Origin: Mixophyes australis
Taxonomy: Eukaryota; Chordata; Amphibia; Anura; Limnodynastidae
Direction of reading: 5' to 3'
Length of the DNA stretch: 64,000 bases
Assembly: GCA_036250195.1 (NCBI GenBank)
Contig: JAVHZZ010000006.1
Span: 186,433,850-186,497,849, forward strand
In this document: positions 47,538 to 59,549 of the stretch, piece by piece
How the letters are laid out: each line of letters opens with the position of its first letter
Numbering within the stretch: the first letter of the stretch is position 1
Notes under the pieces: generated by a model
The model's input: only the letters and a program-made list of their open reading frames with translations
Told to the model about the DNA's origin: nothing
The model's database searches: none
Program-made: the position numbers and the translations under genes

Positions 47538-47757
47538 GGGGCATATTCAATTGTCCGCGGGATTGCCGAAAATCCCACGGTCCGCGCACGATTATCGATA
47601 TTACGGTAATCGTGCGTGGAAAAACATGTAATACGGTAATTTACTCGCTGGATTTCAGCTCGCAGCTCCCTGAGCCACGAGCTGAAATCCAGCTACAAAT
47701 TACCGTATTACATGTATTATTTTTTCCGCGGCGGGATTTCCCAACAATTGAATATGC
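47538..47757. mobile_element. foldback MITE, TTA-target family, copy 3
   Basis: Starts GGGGCATATTCAATTGTCC and ends CAACAATTGAATATGC, followed by TTA (47758-47760). The arms pair through CGCGGGATT, TACGGTAATTTACTCG and GGATTTCAGCTCGCAGCTCC. The right end lacks the last CCC. About 220 bp. Confidence 0.86.
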
Positions 47758-47760
47758 TTA

Positions 47761-48017
47761 GTCTTTTATCCTTTAAACAGTTCTCCGTGCATGTACATAG
47801 TTATTCCCCTATTATAGGTGTAAATGCACCCCCTCCCATGTTACACAAGTCAACACTTAATATGGTTTATAGACTACTATACCACCTATTTCCTGGTATT
47901 TTATCCTCCTTTGTGAACAAAACCCAATTAAGATTAGCTCTTATATAGAAAAGTGTTTTACATTTGTGTAGCAGGGAAAAGGAGAGGAGTGGGAGAAGGA
48001 AGATGGGAAACAATCAT
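47761..48017. other. jup intron, unassigned
   Basis: Nothing recognised. Confidence 0.4.
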
Positions 48018-48314
48018 CCATGTCTTAGTGGTTAGTACTTCTGCCTCAGCACTAAGGTCACGAGTTCGATTCCCAACCATGGCCTTATCTGCGCGGAGTT
48101 TGTATGTTCTCCCTGCATTTGCGTGGGTTTCCTTCGGGTACTCCGGTTTCCTCACACTCCAATAACATACTAGTAGGTCAATTGGCTGCTATCAAATTGA
48201 CCTTAGTCTCTGTGTGTGTGTGTATGTTAGGGAATTTAAGGGCAGGGACTGATGTGAGCGAGTTCTCTGTACAGCGCTGCAGAATTAGTGGCGCTATATA
48301 AATAGCCGATGATT
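48018..48314 (+). mobile_element. tRNA-derived SINE, copy 2
   Basis: TCTTAGTGGTTAGTACTTC and GAGTTCGATTCCCAACC (a near-perfect B box), the TATGTTCTCCCTGCATTTGC and GGGTTTCCTTCGGG core, and the tail CAGCGCTGCAGAATTAGTGG with GCGCTATATAAATAGCC. Same family and order as 4499-4837. Antisense to jup. Confidence 0.87.
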
Positions 48315-48358
48315 CATGGCCGCTAGCTTTTTTGTAAAAAAAAAAAAACAAACAAACT

Positions 48359-48562
48359 CATCCGTCTCCCAACAAAATGTATTAAACGATAAAACATGAC
48401 ATTACTAACTGCACACAACATGTACAAAAATGCCAACTAGTGTCTTTTTAAAGAGGCACACTAAACCTATTTGCTTAATGTATTTCCATTTGAATTTAAG
48501 CAATGTAAATATTGAGATACAGGCAGTGGTGGAAGTGGCGGTGTATATGGTGGCCATACCGC
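48359..48562 (+). repeat. about 200-bp duplicated unit, copy 2
   Basis: Same start, CATCCGTCTCCCAACAAAAT, and same blocks as 46735-46930. It ends in the hairpin AGTGGCGGTGTATATGGTGG and CCATACCGCCACTTCTACTG, which copy 1 carries only in part. Confidence 0.87.
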
Positions 48563-49799
48563 CACTTCTACTGCCTTCTTTGTAAGACTCAAATACCATT
48601 CATTCATATTCCCATTGCATTTTTCATACAGCAACTACTATTTCCACTTCGATCACTGGGTACAGGTATAATAAAATGTTTCCTTGGCTCCTAGAAAAAG
48701 CTAAATTGTTTTAGAAACCTATGCTGACATTCTATTAATTGGCTCATTAGGAGTTTAACAGTCCTTTTCTCATAATTTAACAATTTCAGGAGGAAAAAAA
48801 GAAAAAAAGAAAAAAAAAGAAAGGACCCTTCTGGGAATACCGAGACACATGGGAGCACCATCTTTAATTGTGTGACCTAGTGGCAGGTCTGATATTGGGT
48901 GCATGGGTCCAAAAACACGGGCAGGCCAGGAAGCAGCAGTCATGACTATACAGAAGAATAAAGCTTTGTCTAGCATTTACATCTACTGGACACAATTAAG
49001 CAATTAAGAAAATTCAGAGGCATTTACAAAGAGCAAATTGCCTGATGTTCAGTGTATGGACTGCATAGACCTGCTGTATACTGCAGTTTGCAGAAGGGCA
49101 CCTTGTTTTTCTGTTGATAAAGCAATCTGAAAATTTCTGCTGCTTCACAAACTTACCACAGCCAGAAGGTTGCATTTGGGAGGAATTCAGTAGAGAGTAG
49201 ATGCATCAGTGTATCTCATTTGCCCAGCAGATGTACTTTTGCAGAGCAATATTATAGTAAATGAGAATGCATGGCCATTTTCACACCGAAACACATCTTT
49301 AGTTGCACACCAGCTCTGAGGTGATGGCTTATCCTGTACTTTTAACAATACCTGTTTTGTGCCTTCATGTTGCACTTTGGAAAAGCACATTTACAGGTGT
49401 TCTCCAAACAGTATAGAAAACAGTCAAACACACATGTAATAAGATTGTCCTCCACAATACATTTAGGCCATTAATGAGGCTAAACTAAGCAGCATTTTAG
49501 GAGAAAAAATTTTTTTTTAGAGTGGTGGTTCTAAAGTAATAGAAGGTTGGACTTTAATGCGACGTTTAGCAAAACTCAGTTTCTTACTTATCCGCACACC
49601 TAGGCCCATTTCTATGTTGCAGAGATAGCACCTGAGATTAGAGGTAGGCACGCACCTTCCTCCACTATTGAAGTGCACTAGTTGAATCATTGATAAAACA
49701 GAGTAAAACCAAGGCATTTTGCAGTGCACTTTGGCTGCACTTCATAAATAGCCTCTGAGTATTCCTCCCTTCTATTTCGTGACTATTTTTTTTATCAAG
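48563..49799. other. jup intron, unassigned
   Basis: Purine-rich A/G run at about 48791-48822, otherwise nothing recognised. Confidence 0.4.
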
Positions 49800-52700
49800 A
49801 TCACTTAAACACATTATAAGCATACTCACTCAAACTTACACTGTAAGCAATACCCCCAGTTATTCTACTCAATCTCTTCCCAGAAGGTCCAAGGCACAGC
49901 CATTCTTCACTGACAGTTGAATCAACTCATACAGATCCCCAGACACGATTCATTATCCTAACGGGCTCCCTCTTGCACCCACCCATTACCCTGGCCACGT
50001 TATATGCTCCCAATGCCTCCCAAAATACTTTCTTCACTTTCTTTGCCAGACTCACAATTTGGGGTGGGGAGAGTAATAGTGGGAGGGGACTTAATACTGT
50101 CTTAAATGCACGACTAGACCGATTGCAGCCAATACTTGGTGACAGTCGAACTACTTGTGAAGGTTCTAAATTACAATCCCTGATCACTCATGCTAATCTA
50201 TATGATACATGGAGTGCATCACTCCAATGATAGAACCTATACACACTTGATGCTACACGGCACCTATTCTAGAATAGATATGCTCTTTGTAGACGCTCAG
50301 ACCACAACCTGAAATAGACTACCATAGCACCAGTTCCTTGGTCTGACCACTCGCATATGACTCTGCGACTTGATATCTTGCCATTTTACACATCACGTTA
50401 TAGATGGAGATTAAATGACTATCTGTTCCTAAAACAGGAAAAAAATCGGCACAATACAACAAGCCATACTTGACTTTCAGACAGACAATGGTCAAGATGA
50501 AACCACTCCCACCACTAGATGGGAAGCCCATAAGGCAACTATTAGACAGTTTGATCAGCCTTGCCTCACACGAGAAAAAAAAAAAACCAAACACAAAACA
50601 GACAATTACCAAACACCAAAAATACCCTAAACGCACAACCTATATTAAATTACTACCCCTAAGTCACCTTGGCAAGCTACTCTCCACAAAGGCGGCCAAG
50701 ACCTTCCTGTGGCTACAACAGCGCTACTATGAAAAAGGGGACAAAGCCGACACGCTACTGGCCCATAGGCTTCAAAACAAATGCGCCCGCAACCACATCG
50801 TGGCCATCAGGGATCAGACATTACTATATGACCCACAGGCTATAGCAAAAAGATTTCGAACTTACTACAATTCATGATAAAACCTTTCCCATCCTACAGA
50901 CCTCCCAGGCATCATGCACACCCAAACATATGAATACCTCCAAACGTGTCCTCTTCCTCGCCTCACAAAAACAACCATCAATTCTGAATGCTGAGGTTAC
51001 GTTAAAGGGAGATTAAAGTGACCATTAAGACCCTCAGAAATTCAGCAGCAGCGGGCCCAGATGGCCTTACAGAATTGTACTATAAAAAATTTGCCCCCGA
51101 GCTAGCACCTATGCTACTTTCCCTCTTTAAAGAGTCTGAACGGCAAAGAAGCTTGAAAGGGACACCACCAGAGCAGACATATTGTTATCGCCAAGGAGGG
51201 GCGAGAACCTAGTATTTGTGAGAGCTACTGCCCTATCTCACTACTGAAAGTAGATTTAAAACTATTTATATATTATATAATTGAACCGGGCTCAGACCTC
51301 TGGTGGTGTCTCGACGCAGAAAAGGCTTTCGATAGGGCCTCATGGCCGTTCACGAGAGCTACCCTTAGAGCAATGGGATTTCAAGGTAAATTTTTGAGTG
51401 TACTAGCCTCCCTATATTATAATCCATCGGCTAATGGTGCCGCATCGCACCCATTCCAAATAACGAATGGCAAAAGTCAAGGCTGCCCACTCTCCCCTTT
51501 GCTATTTGCCCCAACAATGGAACCACCGACATCTAGAATTCATAATAGCTGAACGATCACAGGGATTCAAGCGGGTGAAACAGAATATAAAATTTCTATG
51601 TATGCGGACGATATCCTACTTACAAACCCCCTCACTTCACTACCCTCCTTACAGAGTGAGCTAAATGATTACGGCACAGTATCTAACTTTAAAATAAATC
51701 TGGATAAATCCGAAATCCTTCCCCTCAACTTACCCACCACTCTTTGATTCTCTGAGACACCAATCAAATTTCAGATGGCAACTAGACAAGCTCAAATACC
51801 TAGGAATATATTTAACAGGTCAATATAGTCAACTATATGCTGCCAACTTTCCCTGGCTTTTGAACTCGTATAAGCTACCCCATTTCTCAAGGTCTCGTTT
51901 GAGCATCTCATGGCTAGGTCGGTGGTAAAAATAAATTTGGTGCCACGGATTCTCTACCTGTTTCAGACACTGCCTATACGAGTAACATCACTTGCGCTAA
52001 AGACCCTGCAGAAGCAGATTGTTATGTTTATCTGGGCAGGCAAACAAACCCGTATTCTTAATCACTGAACCTCAGAGGGAGGATTTGGCCTTCCAAATAT
52101 CTGTAACTACTACATAGCTACGCATCTGACCCAACTAGTTCCATTCCATTCTCCATCCGGCACGAGGTTGTGGGTCGACATAGAAGCTAACTTACACCCC
52201 TCTTATGGATATCGATCAAACACCACCTGCCACTCTCCCTGTTCCCACCAACTACTCGTTTCTCACTTCAGATATGGGATTACTGTACCAGAACATTCCA
52301 CCTGGTGGCAAATCGCAACATAGCCCCTATGCGTTTTTTCCCTGAATTTGTGGACCTCCAATAGCGATATGGTATTCCTCAGAATAGCTTCTACCAATTC
52401 CTCCAGCTGAGACATTTATATCAATCAATCCCAGCTTTTAAAAAAACTTTACCAACTCACACCTTTAGAATCCTTCTGTAAAAGAAAATCCCCTCCTACT
52501 GGCCTAATCTCTACATTTTATAGCCTTCTGGTGAAATTTCGTCAACATAACAAAGACCGTTATGAACTAAAGTGGGAGGAAGACCTTGGTGAGGTGCTAG
52601 TGGTAGAGGAATGGTCCAAGATCAGGACACGTGTCGCCAAGAGCTCTATCTGTGTGAAGACCAAGGAGAATGCATATAAGCTACTCTAGATATTATTTGG

Positions 52701-53450
52701 TCCCCACCCATTAAAAAGCCATTTATCCTGACTGCTCTAGTCAATGTTAAAGATCTTGTGATCAAGAAGGCTCATTCCATCATATTTGGTGGTCATGCCC
52801 CAAGATAGTGATATACTGGCAAAAGGTTCATAATCTAATTCATAGTCACCTTGATGCAAATTCTCCCCCCCCCCCACCCTGCCCTTGTCCCTCCTATTCA
52901 CTCCTGCATAGGCCTGTACCCGACATTGACAAATATACAACAGCACTTGTGAGCCATATACTTAATGTCGCCACACTTCGAACCCCCAGCGTTGCCTGAA
53001 GTGATTGGATCTGGCAGACTTACCGCTGTAAGCATATCACGAGCATAATTAATGACCGACCCGTCAAATTTCGAAACACTTGGCTACCCTGGCTTGAAAC
53101 TTATGGAATAGACCAACCAAGAACCTATTAAAGCGGAGATTGAAACTATAGTACTTATTTCAAGTCATATACCCAATATCTAGCAATCAACAAGATCCCA
53201 GGCCGAGTCTCCCTCATATCCTCTTTTACCCTCCCGCTAACCCCCTTTCCCTCTCTTTCCTCTTTGGCATTTCTCTTAGTCTCTCATTAAGGCTTCCCCC
53301 TCCCGTTCCCCCCCCCACACTCCTGTCTTATGTCTTTCCTTTCTCCATCTTCACCCATGTTTAGCTATACAACAGTTTTTTTTTTTATACCAACAAACTG
53401 CTTGAAATGTAACAACCCATATGCTGTTAAAACAAAAAAAATAATCTTTT
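49800..53450 (+). mobile_element. L1-type LINE, ORF2 pseudogene, 5' truncated
   Basis: Endonuclease remnant PQTRFIILTGSLLHPPITL and TLYAPN at about 49930-50010. RT: SAAAGPDGLTELYYKKFAPE at about 51038, CLDAEKAFDRASW at about 51310 (first catalytic Asp), QGCPLSPLLF at about 51478 and YADDILL at about 51600-51622. C-terminal part: WWSCPKIVIYWQKVHNLI at about 52790-52840. Frames shift many times and stops abound, but the YADD box is intact. It ends near an A-rich stretch at 53429-53442. Inserted antisense to jup in its largest intron. L1 rather than Tx1 cannot be told apart here. Confidence 0.9.
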
Positions 53451-54559
53451 TTTAAAATTGAAGTGAGGAATGCTCCATGTACAATTTTACTGGAGTGCCA
53501 ATGCCATCTGTAGCATCAGGTGAGCCTCATATAGGCCGACTACACAGTATATGCACACAAAACTAGATCACAAGCAGATTAAGTAGCACTATTCCCCATA
53601 TATTGATTTCATCCACCATCTCTCATTGATAAAGCCTCTGCTTTAACAGTGCACTGTGTCCATCCATGTGCCGGAAATATGGATTCCATTAATGGAGCAA
53701 TTAGCAGCACAAATTACTAATTAATGAGGTGGTGTGTTTCCAGCTCAGTACATCCATACCAATCAATTATGGTGTGCAGTGGATAGGTCTGGAATATCCA
53801 GGGACTGCATCCACACAACACTACATTTGTCAGCATTTATTACAGACAAGTCTGGTAAGCCATGGATAAATAGCCAAGGTCAAAAAAAAGGTTACTTACA
53901 GAGGTTACTTTAGCGACTAAAACGATGTTTAAATGATTCACTGCTAATGCATTTTGTTACATACATTCCAATGTGTAGCTGCTGTAGGGTTACACAGATT
54001 GCTGTCAGAAGAGGTAAAGTTTGGTACACATCTATGCAATTATTGTGCAGATCACACGATAAATAACCGTTTAGTCTGCTATAGCAAGAGTACGTTCCCA
54101 CTATCGAGCTTTATTGTACCAAAACACAATTTGGTTTTATAAGCTTCTCATAAATCACGATCAGATATGGAACGATGTTGGCCAAATTTGAAAACATGTC
54201 CTCTGTCCAACACTTCTGCTGATAGTTCCTCTGTATATCTGTAGAGTATGCACATATACACTCCTAGCATATGGAGAGATGCAGCTATCAGATCTGACGG
54301 TAAATCACGTAGGCGTTGTATGCAATCCGTGTGCTAAAATCGGGACAATCGTTTGTAAAACTGTTACTGAAATTGCATCTGAAATGAGATTGTAAACTAG
54401 CACATATATATTACATGACAATTCTAAAAAATGGACTATAAATAAACCGAAAAATACTGATAAAGCACTTTGAAGTTTTTTGTTTTTTTTAGGTTAAAAT
54501 TGTGCCCACTGAGAGGCATGTCAAAGCATATGGGCAATCTCTACACATGCCTCCTCTGA
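53451..54559. other. jup intron, unassigned
   Basis: No repeat recognised. Confidence 0.4.
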
Positions 54560-55460
54560 GCTTGAACAAGCTCTAAATACAATTACTCAGAAGTCTCCTA
54601 CAATCTCCTGTCTCTGCAGCCCTATACTAAGCCAGCCCTGCCAAGTCCCAACTCTGGAACTGTGGAAAAAATCTAGCTCCAACACAATCTTTATTCTCTT
54701 CAAGTTCATATTGTCTGCCCATTACATTATCTCTCTTGCCAAACAGACCGAATTCGAAACCTTATATCCTCCAAGTCCAAACACCCCCATTGCCTCTTTG
54801 TAACCATCAAGTGCCTTCTCTGACCCCCACCTCTGCCCTCAATGACAACGACTTTAAAGGAGCAAGATGACCAAGAATAAGGAACAGTCTCCAGTATCAC
54901 CTCTATGACAATGACACTAATCTATCTTTCCTCTGCTGGCCTCTCCAAGTGTACGTCAGTCTCTCTACCATCACCACTTGCGTGGCTGAAAGCTACCTCA
55001 AGCTCAACATACCCAAACCTGAGCGTGTCATTTTTACACTGCCCATTGTTAGGCTCCCTCCCCCAGTTTGTCCTAAAGTGGATAACATGGCTCTCATCTG
55101 TTACCCATGCACAATGCCTAAGGGTCATTGTCCTCAACTTCAATCTCCACATCCATTCCCTGACTCAATCCAGTCACTCACTTCACAATGTTTTCCCTTT
55201 CCTCTTCCTGAATACCACCAAGACCATCATCCATGCTCTTGTCATCACCCACCTTAATTATTGCAATCTCCTCCCCTCTGGCCTGTCCAAGAAGCATCTG
55301 GCCTCCCTGCAGTATGACCCGAGTGCGCTTTAATTCTATTCTTCCACTCCAGGCATTCTTACACTGTGCCTCTTTGAAAAACCTCCATTAGTTCCCCCAT
55401 TCAATCCAGAATATAATTCAAGATGCAAACCCTCACCTATCTCTTATTTATGTAGTGACC
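54560..55460 (+). mobile_element. CR1/L2-type LINE fragment, RT and thumb
   Basis: QYHLYDNDTNLSF at 54892-54930 is the decayed YADD box (YDND). LKLNIPKPERVIFT follows, then KTIIHALVITHLNYCNLLPS and GLSKKHLASLQ at about 55220-55312, typical of the RT C-terminus of this LINE group. The last part recalls LHWLPV and FKI blocks but is broken. Ends near 55460. Confidence 0.8.
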
Positions 55461-55908
55461 TAGCAACAAGAGCCAGGATCTGATGTCTGAGGTGTAGTCA
55501 GGCCCCATCAAAGCAAAAACAGCAGCAGGCAAAAGACTGGCATAACCTTTAAAGTTTGCCAAAAGCCTGCACAGAGGAAATATAAAAGCCATGTATAGCA
55601 TATGGAGACCCCTCTATTAGGCATAACCAAGCACAGAAGGATTAAGATGCAGAGGTTTTGTGTTGCTTCCTAAATAGATCTTATTTTGTTTAATACTTTT
55701 AGTATCTCAATGTTCAGGAGTCCGGGATCGGCATTCAGGAAATCGGGACACACATGAAACGAATTTATTGTATAGTTCCATTTGTCTTTAGCTACCCCCC
55801 TCCCACCAATCTTTAGAGATCTTTACACAGAAGAATATAGAAATCCTTTCTTTCACATACAATGCACACTCTAGTCTAAGTAGAGGCTTTTGTTCTAACA
55901 AACCTCAC
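55461..55908. other. jup intron, last part of the 10.5-kb intron
   Basis: No repeat recognised. Confidence 0.45.
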
Positions 55909-56028
55909 CTGTACAAACAAGGGGATTGTGTTGAGCCTGTAGATTTCCAAACGGTTCATAGGCTCTCTGGCCAAGATGTGGAGGGCTCCAGTGCAACCTT
56001 CCACTATTTCCTCCATTCTGACACCATC
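55909..56028 (-). CDS. jup: jup exon (120 bp), armadillo repeats 10-11
   Basis: Acceptor TTTCTCTAG before 56028, donor GTACAG|GTGAGG after 55909. Encodes [20 protein letters not shown], then [39 protein letters not shown] is invariant in catenins; [10 protein letters not shown] is plakoglobin-like. Its 3' donor opens the 10.5-kb intron. Confidence 0.96.
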
Positions 56029-57066
56029 CTAGAGAAACAAACAGATGAGATTCAACTTTCCCATATATGCATAGCTGTTTTCTATTTGTACATAGAGCTA
56101 ATGTTAAGAAAAAAAAAAAAAAAAAAAAAAAGAGAAGTTTGAGGGAAGGGAATAGTTTGCTATGAAATATTTAAAGGTTTATAGCATAGTCACAGTGTGC
56201 AATGATATTGCAAACCTTCTTATTAAGAATTGTACTTTGCTGAAAGGTTTAAACGGATATATTCTTGTCCAGTAGAGCAACCTGTGACTTCAGTTGTAGA
56301 ACTAAGCGATCCAGTTGCCATAGCCCACCTTACATATTACCTAGTCTTCCATCTAGAATGATTGCTATAATTGACAAATGCTCCCAAATCTTACTTGAAA
56401 ACGAAAAGCTGAATATTTACCAGAAAAACTATATGTAGATTCAGACATTGACACAAGGGACAGACACTGTAAAAAGAAAGAGGGAAACGCAACCTTTTGG
56501 GGATTCCTTTTGGGGATTCCCCCAACCCCCTTTTGCAAACACATTGGGGTTGGGAGAATCCTGTGTCTGAATAGAAAAATGGGGGGAAGTGTATTGTGTT
56601 CTTGTTCCATTTAAGTGGTTATGACATAAGACTGTTATAGCCTGGTAGCCATTCGCTTCTAAAACAGGTAATTTAAAGTAAAACTGTCCCATTGCAGTTC
56701 TCAAAATCTCTAAAAATTCCTATAGTCGAGGATGTTGGCACAAGGTTAGTGACTTGATATATAGCCTTCTTGTGCCACAGGCAAGTTAATTAGGAAACTG
56801 GAAGTCAGCTATAAAAGTAATGCCAAATAGTGTGATCAAATAACCAGGGTTTAGTAAATGTAATTTAAAAAAAGTTAGTTCCGGCATCAGTGAAAAATAT
56901 GATCAGCTCCATTACATTCCTGGGTTTAATGCTGCCTGAACCAATAAAAATATTTTAATGCCATTAACTCATACTCTAACTGCAGATTGATCACCATGAG
57001 AAGAATGAAATTTGACAATAGTCTTACAAATGCAATTTCAGGATCACAGTGTATAAATTGCCTTAC
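56029..57066. other. jup intron, 1038 bp
   Basis: Contains a poly-A run at about 56109-56131 (retroposon trace) and a small direct repeat TTTTGGGGATTCC near 56493-56520. Nothing else recognised. Confidence 0.7.
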
Positions 57067-57222
57067 CGTGTATGGTTGCTGGGTTCCTGAAGCTGCGTGT
57101 CTCTGTGCATCCTGATGAGCTTTAACCAGCAACTGCACCAGACGGGGGATGACACCGGCATCGTGTAGAGGGGAATGATTGGCTGGACACAGAGCCAGGT
57201 TCCGAATTAAGCCAATGGTTGC
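57067..57222 (-). CDS. jup: jup exon (156 bp), armadillo repeats 9-10
   Basis: Acceptor TTGATCAG before 57222, donor TACACG|GTAAGG after 57067. Encodes [19 protein letters not shown], then [20 protein letters not shown] and [13 protein letters not shown]. The matching beta-catenin exon is one codon longer (159 bases as I recall), and that codon is missing at the RHAASGTQQ loop, as in known plakoglobins. Confidence 0.96.
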
Positions 57223-57367
57223 CTGATCAAGAAATAAACCTTAGTATCAAATATTAACAGTAGTGGGCCATTCAATAGAAAGACACTGCAAGTGTCCTTT
57301 AAATATTGTATTTACCACTTTGTATTAACTGGGGGAAAAAAGGCACCTTCTACATCAGATTTCTTAC
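57223..57367. other. jup intron, 145 bp
   Basis: Short intron with no repeat. Confidence 0.9.
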
Positions 57368-57706
57368 CTTGACCAGTGGCCACTGGAAGGGCTGGCTGAT
57401 CAGTTTGACAATGGCTGGGATGCCATAATGGAGGCGCACAGAGTTCTGAGCCACTTCTGCATCTGGATGGCGACTGGTTAGATGGCGCAAGGCGCATACA
57501 GCAGGCTCTGCAATGTCATCCTTGTCACTTGCTCGCAAGATCGTGTGGATCAGCGCCTCAACCCCATTGCTTTGGGTCACCAGAGTTTTGTTACGGCTGT
57601 TGTTGCACGTCAGGTTGGACAGGGTACCGGTGGCACAAGTGAGAACATTGACATCATCAGAGCTCAACTGGTTGACCAATATCTTCAGCACGTTATCCAG
57701 GCCCTC
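57368..57706 (-). CDS. jup: jup exon (339 bp), armadillo repeats 7-9
   Basis: Acceptor GAATTGTAG before 57706, donor GTCAAG|GTAAGA after 57368. Encodes [99 protein letters not shown] and [14 protein letters not shown]. It is the longest exon of the armadillo region. The groove basic segment CNNSRNK keeps the second Lys (Lys435 of beta-catenin, from memory) and has Arg for the first. Confidence 0.97.
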
Positions 57707-59445
57707 CTACAATTCAAATTTGAAAGAATCTGTTCTTACCAGTGTCAACTGGAAGCTATTTAGCAACAAAGAAAGAAAACGGATGTAGGTCACCCAACTG
57801 AAAACGGAACTCCCGATTAGCAGGCTGATCTTTGGACCATAATTTACATACAAAACATGCCACGTAGTGTTATTTTACTTACAAATATAGTCAATAGCAA
57901 TATCCTTGTTAAAGCTTAATATGCAAACATATTTTAATAAAATCAAGGAAGACACCTGTATTAAATAGGTTTCCTACAGAGTCATTTGAAATTGTGAGGG
58001 ATCCAAACACCAATGGATTAGCGCCATTGTTTGCGAGGGGTGTTTGGGGTAGACTAGAAAAAAAAAAGTTTGGGGATTTAGTTAGGTGGATGAATTCTTC
58101 CTGTTATCAGCATGATAATGTGATCTACATCTCAATCCTTCACCATGATGAACAATACTAGTTTAGTCAGAGTCGTCTGAAAAACTTGACACAAAACAGG
58201 ATTAATTGTAAAGAACTGCCACTCTATACACTGGAAAGTCCTTGTCTATAGTTCTTAAGCTATTCCTCCTCTTTTAATCATGGATGATCTCAGCATTGCA
58301 TGTCCTCCATTACAGATTATGTAGAAAGTAACAAAGGTGAAGTGGTAATAAATGGGAGAACACAGGTCAAATGTTGCTACACACGCTGAGGTGTGGCACG
58401 CTGAGAAACCACAAGCCTCTGCAGTCTTTAATAGACTATTACAGGTGTGTGCAGTATCGCAGGAGTACACACCCATGTTTGGTTTAATTACAGAGTATAA
58501 TATTGGAGGTGAACCTGTCAGGAGGAGAGAAGGTGAAGGGGTCTGTGACTGCCTAGCCAAATAGAAAACCCAGCATCAGTAAATGAGTGTGCAAATTTAG
58601 TTTTAAACGCTAATCCTCCTCAAATGCCACCTTTTGATCATGGTTATTTCTAACAAAATCCTTTTCACATAGAACAAAAAGGGAGGGAACCATTGTCCAG
58701 GCAGGATGATTTATTCTTATTGCCATAGAACAATGGTTCCCAAACTGTGAGCCGCAACTATCTCGCAGGGTTGTCATGGCCAGGACCGGAGGTAAGCAAA
58801 GCAGGGGGACTACTTGCTAATTATTTTGGCTCAGGAGTTGCTGTGAAAAAAAAAAAAAAAAAAAAAAAAGACCCCTGCCCCCCCACCTTCCCCAAGGGTG
58901 CCTCGAGCTCAGAGTTTGGAATCCACTGTCATAGGATAACAATAGCTGTATCTACACAGTGGATCTGTTTTATTCCTTTGCATTGGAACAAACAGAATTT
59001 GTGGAAAGGATTCTTTTTAGGCGGAACGTAACTTTAAATGGAGACAGCTTAACAAGCATTATAACAAATAATCTGTGTACTGACAGATGCATTTCCCAGC
59101 CTCACCCATTAATCATCCACCTTTCTACTTGTGCCAACTTATGTAGGGACTACAACACACTTCATAGCAAAACTAGTATGCTGAAGGTCTCATGCACCAT
59201 CACAGAAAGATTTAGTATGGCATCAACCACGTAGTAAAGCGACCCCACTGTGTGTAGACAATGGGTACAGACTTTTGCATGCTACACAGATATTCAAGAA
59301 CATGCAGCATTAGGCCTCTGACATCACTAGTTCTTCATAAATTAAGTTTGGTTCAGCCCAGAAAACAGCACACACAGGACTTTATTAATGTATGCAAGCC
59401 ATTCTCAGTCATAAGTAGAGACAAGGCAGACGTGTCAGGTCTCAC
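57707..59445. other. jup intron, 1739 bp, with a hAT-like MITE
   Basis: Holds the MITE at 58731-58928 and one diverged piece of the CACCTACACACAGTGG repeat at about 59230-59260 (CCCACTGTGTGTAGACAATG). The rest is unassigned. Confidence 0.7.
58723..58936. mobile_element. hAT-like element (58731-58928) with diverged TSD
   Basis: Starts CAATGGTTCCCAAACTGTGA and ends CAGAGTTTGGAATCCACTG. Flanks CCATAGAA and TCATAGGA agree at 6 of 8 positions. Contains an A-run of 24 (58847-58869). About 198 bp, non-coding. Confidence 0.78.
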
Positions 59446-59549
59446 CTGTTTAGTGGCCACATCAGACAGATTCCGCAGAGTCCATAAACAGTTCTGTACA
59501 AGTCTAGGGCTGGAGCTGGAGAGATGCTTCCCCAGAGCCTGCATTCCTC
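59446..59549 (-). CDS. jup: jup exon (104 bp), armadillo repeats 6-7
   Basis: Acceptor CTCTTTCAG before 59549, donor AAACAG|GTGAGA after 59446. With one base from the previous exon it encodes [20 protein letters not shown], then [25 protein letters not shown] is plakoglobin-like (beta-catenin has LHLTDPSQRL). Length as in beta-catenin. Confidence 0.96.
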
